Below, in pieces: positions 13,918 to 15,090 of a stretch of DNA of 15,090 nucleotides (position 1 is the first letter of the stretch; every line of letters starts with the position of its first letter). The stretch comes from Verrucomicrobia bacterium UBA1200. Its GTDB lineage: Bacteria; Verrucomicrobiota; Kiritimatiellia; RFP12; UBA1067. The notes under the pieces were generated by a model, which made no database searches, was not told the DNA's origin, and saw nothing but the letters and a program-made list of their open reading frames with translations. A program made the translations under genes and the position numbers. The stretch lies in the NCBI GenBank assembly GCA_002309765.1, contig DBXY01000017.1:173018-188107 (forward strand), given 5' to 3'.

Positions 13918-15090
13918 CTACTTGGAGTAAACCTTCGTCTGGCGGTAATGGTTGTGCAGGAGCTCGTGGGCCTTCTCGCTGAGCGGGGCACCCAAGAACT
14001 CATTGTAGATCTTGGTGATCATCGGGTTGAGATGGCTCATGCGGAGCACCGAACGCTCGTCGTCAGTGTAGATGCCCTTGGTGCGCAACGCGCGGACTTC
14101 GTCCGTTGCGCCAGTGGGCTGACCGCCGCCGCCAATACAACCGCCGCGGCACGCCATCACTTCGATGAAGTCATAACGCGGCTTCACGCCGTTCTTGCGA
14201 TCCTCGCGAACCGCGTCCAGCACCTGCTTGACGTTGCCCATCTGGTGAGCCACCGCGATTTTCACCGGAGTACCCTTGATGTCGATGGTGGCTTCCTTGA
14301 CACCCTGCATACCGCGCACGTCCATGAAGTCGATCGACGGCGGCTGAGCGTCGCCGGTGATCAGGCAGTAAGCGGTACGGAGAGCGGCCTCCATAACACC
14401 GCCGGTGACGCCGAAGATCGTGCCCGCGCCCGTATAATCGCCCATCAGAGAATCGGCGGCTTCGGGGTCCAGCGAAACGAAGTCAATGCCGGCGCTCTTG
14501 ATCATGCGGGCGAGCTCGCGGGTGGTGAGCACAACATCGGTGTCCTGATAGCCGGAGGAGGACATATTCTCGCTACGGCTGATCTCGTACTTCTTGGCGG
14601 TGCAAGGCATGATCGAAACCACGAAAATCTTCGAGGGGTCGATACCCTGCTTCTGCGCGTAGTAAGTCTTAGCCAGCGGCGAGAGCATCTGCTGCGGCGA
14701 CTTGGCGGTGGAGAAGTTGTTGATGAAGTCAGGCGCATACTCCTCCATCCACTCCGTCCAAGCCGGGCAGCAGGAGGTGATGAGCGGGAGCTCGCCACCC
14801 TTGCCGGTGAAGCGCTTGATGAACTCCGAACCTTCCTCCATAATGGTGAGGTCGGCGGAGAAGTTGGTGTCGAAGACCGCCTTGAAACCGAGGCGGCGGA
14901 GCGCCGCGTAGGTCTCGCCGGTCATCAGCGTACCGGGTTCCTTGCCGAACGCCTCGCCGATCGCGACGCGCACCGCCGGAGCGATCTGCACCACGCAGTG
15001 CTTCTCCGGGTCACGCAGCGCGGCCCAGACCTTGGCGGTCTCGTCGTTCTCGTAAATCGCGCCCACCGGGCAGTGCGCGGAGCACTGGCC
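13918..15090 (-). CDS. hydA: [FeFe] hydrogenase catalytic subunit, N-terminus outside window
   Basis: 390 residues are visible, ending at a TAG (13920-13918). The frame is open to the window edge, so the GTG at 15066 is not the start. The first visible residues, GQCSAHCPVGAI, are the end of a bacterial 2[4Fe-4S] ferredoxin motif. The large H-cluster domain follows with L1 TSCCPAW (105-111), L2 MPCTAKKYE (161-169) and L3 MACRGGCIGGGGQP (312-325), so all four cysteines that hold the H-cluster (C108, C163, C314, C318) are present. The last ~60 residues match the small-subunit domain (Fe_hyd_SSU). The enzyme makes or oxidises H2 in the cytoplasm. The presence of extra N-terminal ferredoxin domains suggests NAD(P)H-linked or electron-bifurcating types (HydABC-like), but the partner genes would lie outside the window. 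It is in an unrelated transcription unit from the giant operon, separated by the shared terminator. Confidence 0.95.
   Translation of the reverse strand, partial: GQCSAHCPVGAIYENDETAKVWAALRDPEKHCVVQIAPAVRVAIGEAFGKEPGTLMTGETYAALRRLGFKAVFDTNFSADLTIMEEGSEFIKRFTGKGGELPLITSCCPAWTEWMEEYAPDFINNFSTAKSPQQMLSPLAKTYYAQKQGIDPSKIFVVSIMPCTAKKYEISRSENMSSSGYQDTDVVLTTRELARMIKSAGIDFVSLDPEAADSLMGDYTGAGTIFGVTGGVMEAALRTAYCLITGDAQPPSIDFMDVRGMQGVKEATIDIKGTPVKIAVAHQMGNVKQVLDAVREDRKNGVKPRYDFIEVMACRGGCIGGGGQPTGATDEVRALRTKGIYTDDERSVLRMSHLNPMITKIYNEFLGAPLSEKAHELLHNHYRQTKVYSK

Overview
The window looks like a chromosomal segment of an anaerobic bacterium from the Planctomycetota-Verrucomicrobiota-Lentisphaerota/Kiritimatiellota (PVC) group. 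The best fit is a gut-type Kiritimatiellota or Lentisphaerota member, often known only from metagenome bins. The reasons are family-level: a DUF6259-like glycoside hydrolase end, a very large secreted beta-strand-repeat protein with PA14-like domains, a giant CotH-kinase/lamin-tail protein, and an [FeFe] hydrogenase, all GC-rich. No rRNA or other marker gene is present, so this assignment is inference.

Layout. (1) 1-528, plus strand: C-terminal end of a glycoside-hydrolase-like protein, cut by the window edge. (2) 529-622: short AT-rich spacer with a striking nested inverted repeat. (3) 623-1798, plus: AAA_14/DUF4143 ATPase with a complete PD-(D/E)XK-like signature. (4) 1812-3044, minus: exported class C beta-lactamase-like serine hydrolase, convergent with the ATPase. 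(5) 3045-3449: 405-base divergent control region with candidate promoters in both directions and several inverted repeats. (6) 3450-8723 and 8749-13842, plus: two giant exported proteins (1757 and 1697 aa), 25 bases apart, probably one operon. The first pairs two N-terminal carbohydrate-binding-like domains and a beta-helical repeat region with two C-terminal PA14-like domains. The second carries a discoidin-like domain, lamin-tail domain, CotH kinase domain, two chitobiase-C-like beta-sandwiches, a LamG-like domain and a second lamin-tail-like region. (7) 13862-13898: a perfect 16-bp bidirectional terminator. (8) 13918-15090, minus: most of an [FeFe] hydrogenase catalytic subunit, cut at its N-terminus by the window edge.

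The most interesting unit is the two-gene surface operon. It has a large passenger-like protein with no visible translocator barrel or anchor, followed at once by a giant protein with a CotH-type secretory kinase fold. A kinase that modifies its neighbour is a testable hypothesis, not something the sequence proves. The second notable signal is the pair of nearly identical dyad-symmetric 21-mers in inverted orientation just upstream of the ATPase, which look like an operator. Nothing here resembles a CRISPR array, insertion sequence, tRNA or rRNA.
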